Assembly (NCBI RefSeq): GCF_025639805.1
Contig: NZ_CP106735.1
Coordinates: forward strand, 4,748,736-4,812,735
Reading direction: 5' to 3'
Origin: Reichenbachiella carrageenanivorans
Lineage (GTDB): Bacteria; Bacteroidota; Bacteroidia; Cytophagales; Cyclobacteriaceae
DNA length: 64,000 bases
Under the pieces are notes generated by a model. The model searched no databases, had not been told where the DNA came from, and was given only the letters and a program-made list of their open reading frames with translations. Within the stretch, counting starts at the first letter, position 1. Every line of letters starts with the position of its first letter. Position numbers and translations under genes: made by a program. Shown one piece after another: positions 63,156-64,000 of the stretch.

Positions 63156-63776
63156 ATGAACAAAATCCTCCTTCTCGTATTATCAATTTGTACATTCAGT
63201 TGTTCGAGCTCACGAACGAATTCATTATTGAACAACCCTACAATCAACCACAATTTTACGCCAGAAGAAATCACAGATCTTACAACAATTATGGACTTCT
63301 TTGAAAGTCAAATCTGTCTGACATCATCAACATCAATTGACAACTGTTATGACCTCTATCTGAATAAGCTTAAAGAATCGATCAGGAACAATAATATTAA
63401 GTTGAACATATCATACCCAAAACAAACGACCGAACTCTATGATAATATTTCATCGTCAACATTTCAAGAACTGTGGGGATTTGGTGAACTAAGTACATTT
63501 GATGTTCAGTCGAATAGCCGAGTGAAGTACAAGGATATAGGTCTCAATTATCAGAGCAAGTACGTTGACTTTCTAAAGGAACTTAGCCGAGAATACCCTG
63601 TGATCAATAATTACTATGAATCCTTTGTAGAAGCAGGTGATATCTCTCCTGCAATGATTTCAATAGTAACCAAGCATCAATCTTTTGAACTTTCAGACGT
63701 TAGGATAAGATTAGTAATTGCTGTGCACTGTCTAACAATGAATGACAAGTACGAACGACGAGAAAGGATAAACTGA
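63156..63776 (+). CDS. Lipoprotein of cassette R12
   Basis: 206 residues with a lipoprotein signal (MNKILLLVLSICTFSC, Cys16). The mature part is mainly helical and polar (FTPEEITDLTTIMDFFESQI; YVDFLKELSREYPVINNYYE). No domain recognised. ATG is 18 bp after the core; the stop is at the attC inverse core. Probably attached to the periplasmic face of a membrane. Confidence 0.65.
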   Translation: MNKILLLVLSICTFSCSSSRTNSLLNNPTINHNFTPEEITDLTTIMDFFESQICLTSSTSIDNCYDLYLNKLKESIRNNNIKLNISYPKQTTELYDNISSSTFQELWGFGELSTFDVQSNSRVKYKDIGLNYQSKYVDFLKELSREYPVINNYYESFVEAGDISPAMISIVTKHQSFELSDVRIRLVIAVHCLTMNDKYERRERIN

Positions 63777-64000
63777 GCCTAACATGGCGTATAGATGCAT
63801 GTGCGAACTGAGCATTTAGCCAGCTTCGGCGGAACAAGCCCGTGCATCTGCCGTGGCAATTACTTCTCTGCTTATAGTGAAGTCAGTTCGCCGCACCGGA
63901 AGATCGGCGGAACGCAGCTCTCACCGATTCGCTAGTAGGTTCGGCAGATTTTCACTACTTTGGCTGTATTATCAAACGACACGCACACGCACCATACGCA
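63777..64000 (+). repeat. attC site of cassette R12, cut by the window end
   Basis: Inverse core GCCTAAC complements GTTAGGC (63138). Left arm GGCGTATAGATGCATGTGCG and right-arm start CACACGCACCATACGC are visible; the distal core lies beyond the window. Confidence 0.8.

Larger units (their letters stand above)
51266..64000 (+). mobile_element. Right cassette array (R1-R12), open at the window edge
   Basis: Twelve cassettes with core G positions at 51266, 52114, 53513, 54361, 55061, 55994, 56670, 57824, 59243, 60148, 62169 and 63138. In every case the first bases are complementary to the inverse core of the cassette's own attC, e.g. GTTATGTGGC with GCCACATAAC (R2) and GTTATCTTCC with GGAAGATAAC (R7). 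The last attC runs off the window, so the array probably continues. Confidence 0.88.

Overview
The window looks like a chromosomal segment of a Bacteroidota bacterium, most likely a marine Cytophagales relative. Support comes from AT-rich DNA, TAnnTTTG-type promoters, an OMP_b-brl_3 TonB-dependent receptor, a DUF1800/DUF1501 pair, DUF6443/RHS proteins with 'tail fiber' partners, and weak Shine-Dalgarno signals. I did not identify the species.

Region 1 (1-15.9 kb) is a minus-strand surface or toxin locus. It runs from two tail-fibre-like proteins with almost identical N-termini, through a DNRLRE/MAM/LRR protein, an SpvB/YD-repeat protein and a 2394-residue FN3-DUF6443-RHS protein with a unique C-terminal tail, to two tiny membrane proteins that are good immunity candidates.

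Region 2 (16-34.6 kb) is ordinary core genome: ffh, a methyltransferase, MATE and Nudix proteins, YqhA/RDD membrane proteins, an acyl-CoA carboxylase beta subunit, thioesterase + YihY, tRNA-Ser(UGA), a TonB-dependent receptor with an AraC regulator, DUF1800 + DUF1501 (Tat signal), and an ECF sigma/anti-sigma pair.

Region 3 (34.7-64 kb, open at the right edge) is the notable part: an integron-type cassette array with unusual architecture. I delimit 19 cassettes. In 18 of them the first bases (GTTRRRY-like) are complementary to the inverse core of the cassette's own attC; in the other (L6) the match is degenerate. The attC sites have paired arms, usually with extrahelical bases. Seven cassettes (L1-L7) read leftwards from 43.5 kb and twelve (R1-R12) read rightwards from 51.27 kb. 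Each array starts at an identical 92-bp sequence consisting of the last ~26 codons of a tyrosine recombinase plus the core GTT. These two attI-like sites are inverted and enclose 7.7 kb holding the recombinase gene and ordinary genes (GH20 hexosaminidase, thiol peroxidase, two M16 peptidases). Each attI copy contains a promoter-like TTTC-19 bp-TAGATTTG pointing into its array. The recombinase has the R-K-HxxR-H-Y residues but lacks the extra domain of canonical IntI and carries a different N-terminal extension.

Cassette contents include a C-protein-controlled restriction-modification system with a recognisable C-box, a VapBC-type toxin-antitoxin, a PD-(D/E)XK/DUF4268 protein, possible immunity proteins, small membrane proteins and gene-poor cassettes. 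R1=R3 and R4=L4 are duplicate cassettes. Two copies of one 1270-bp IS110-family element sit precisely at attC core sites, in the same orientation relative to the attC. Each carries an upstream structured region, a candidate bridge/seekRNA, whose main loop contains CGCTAAC, complementary to an attC core GTTAGCG.
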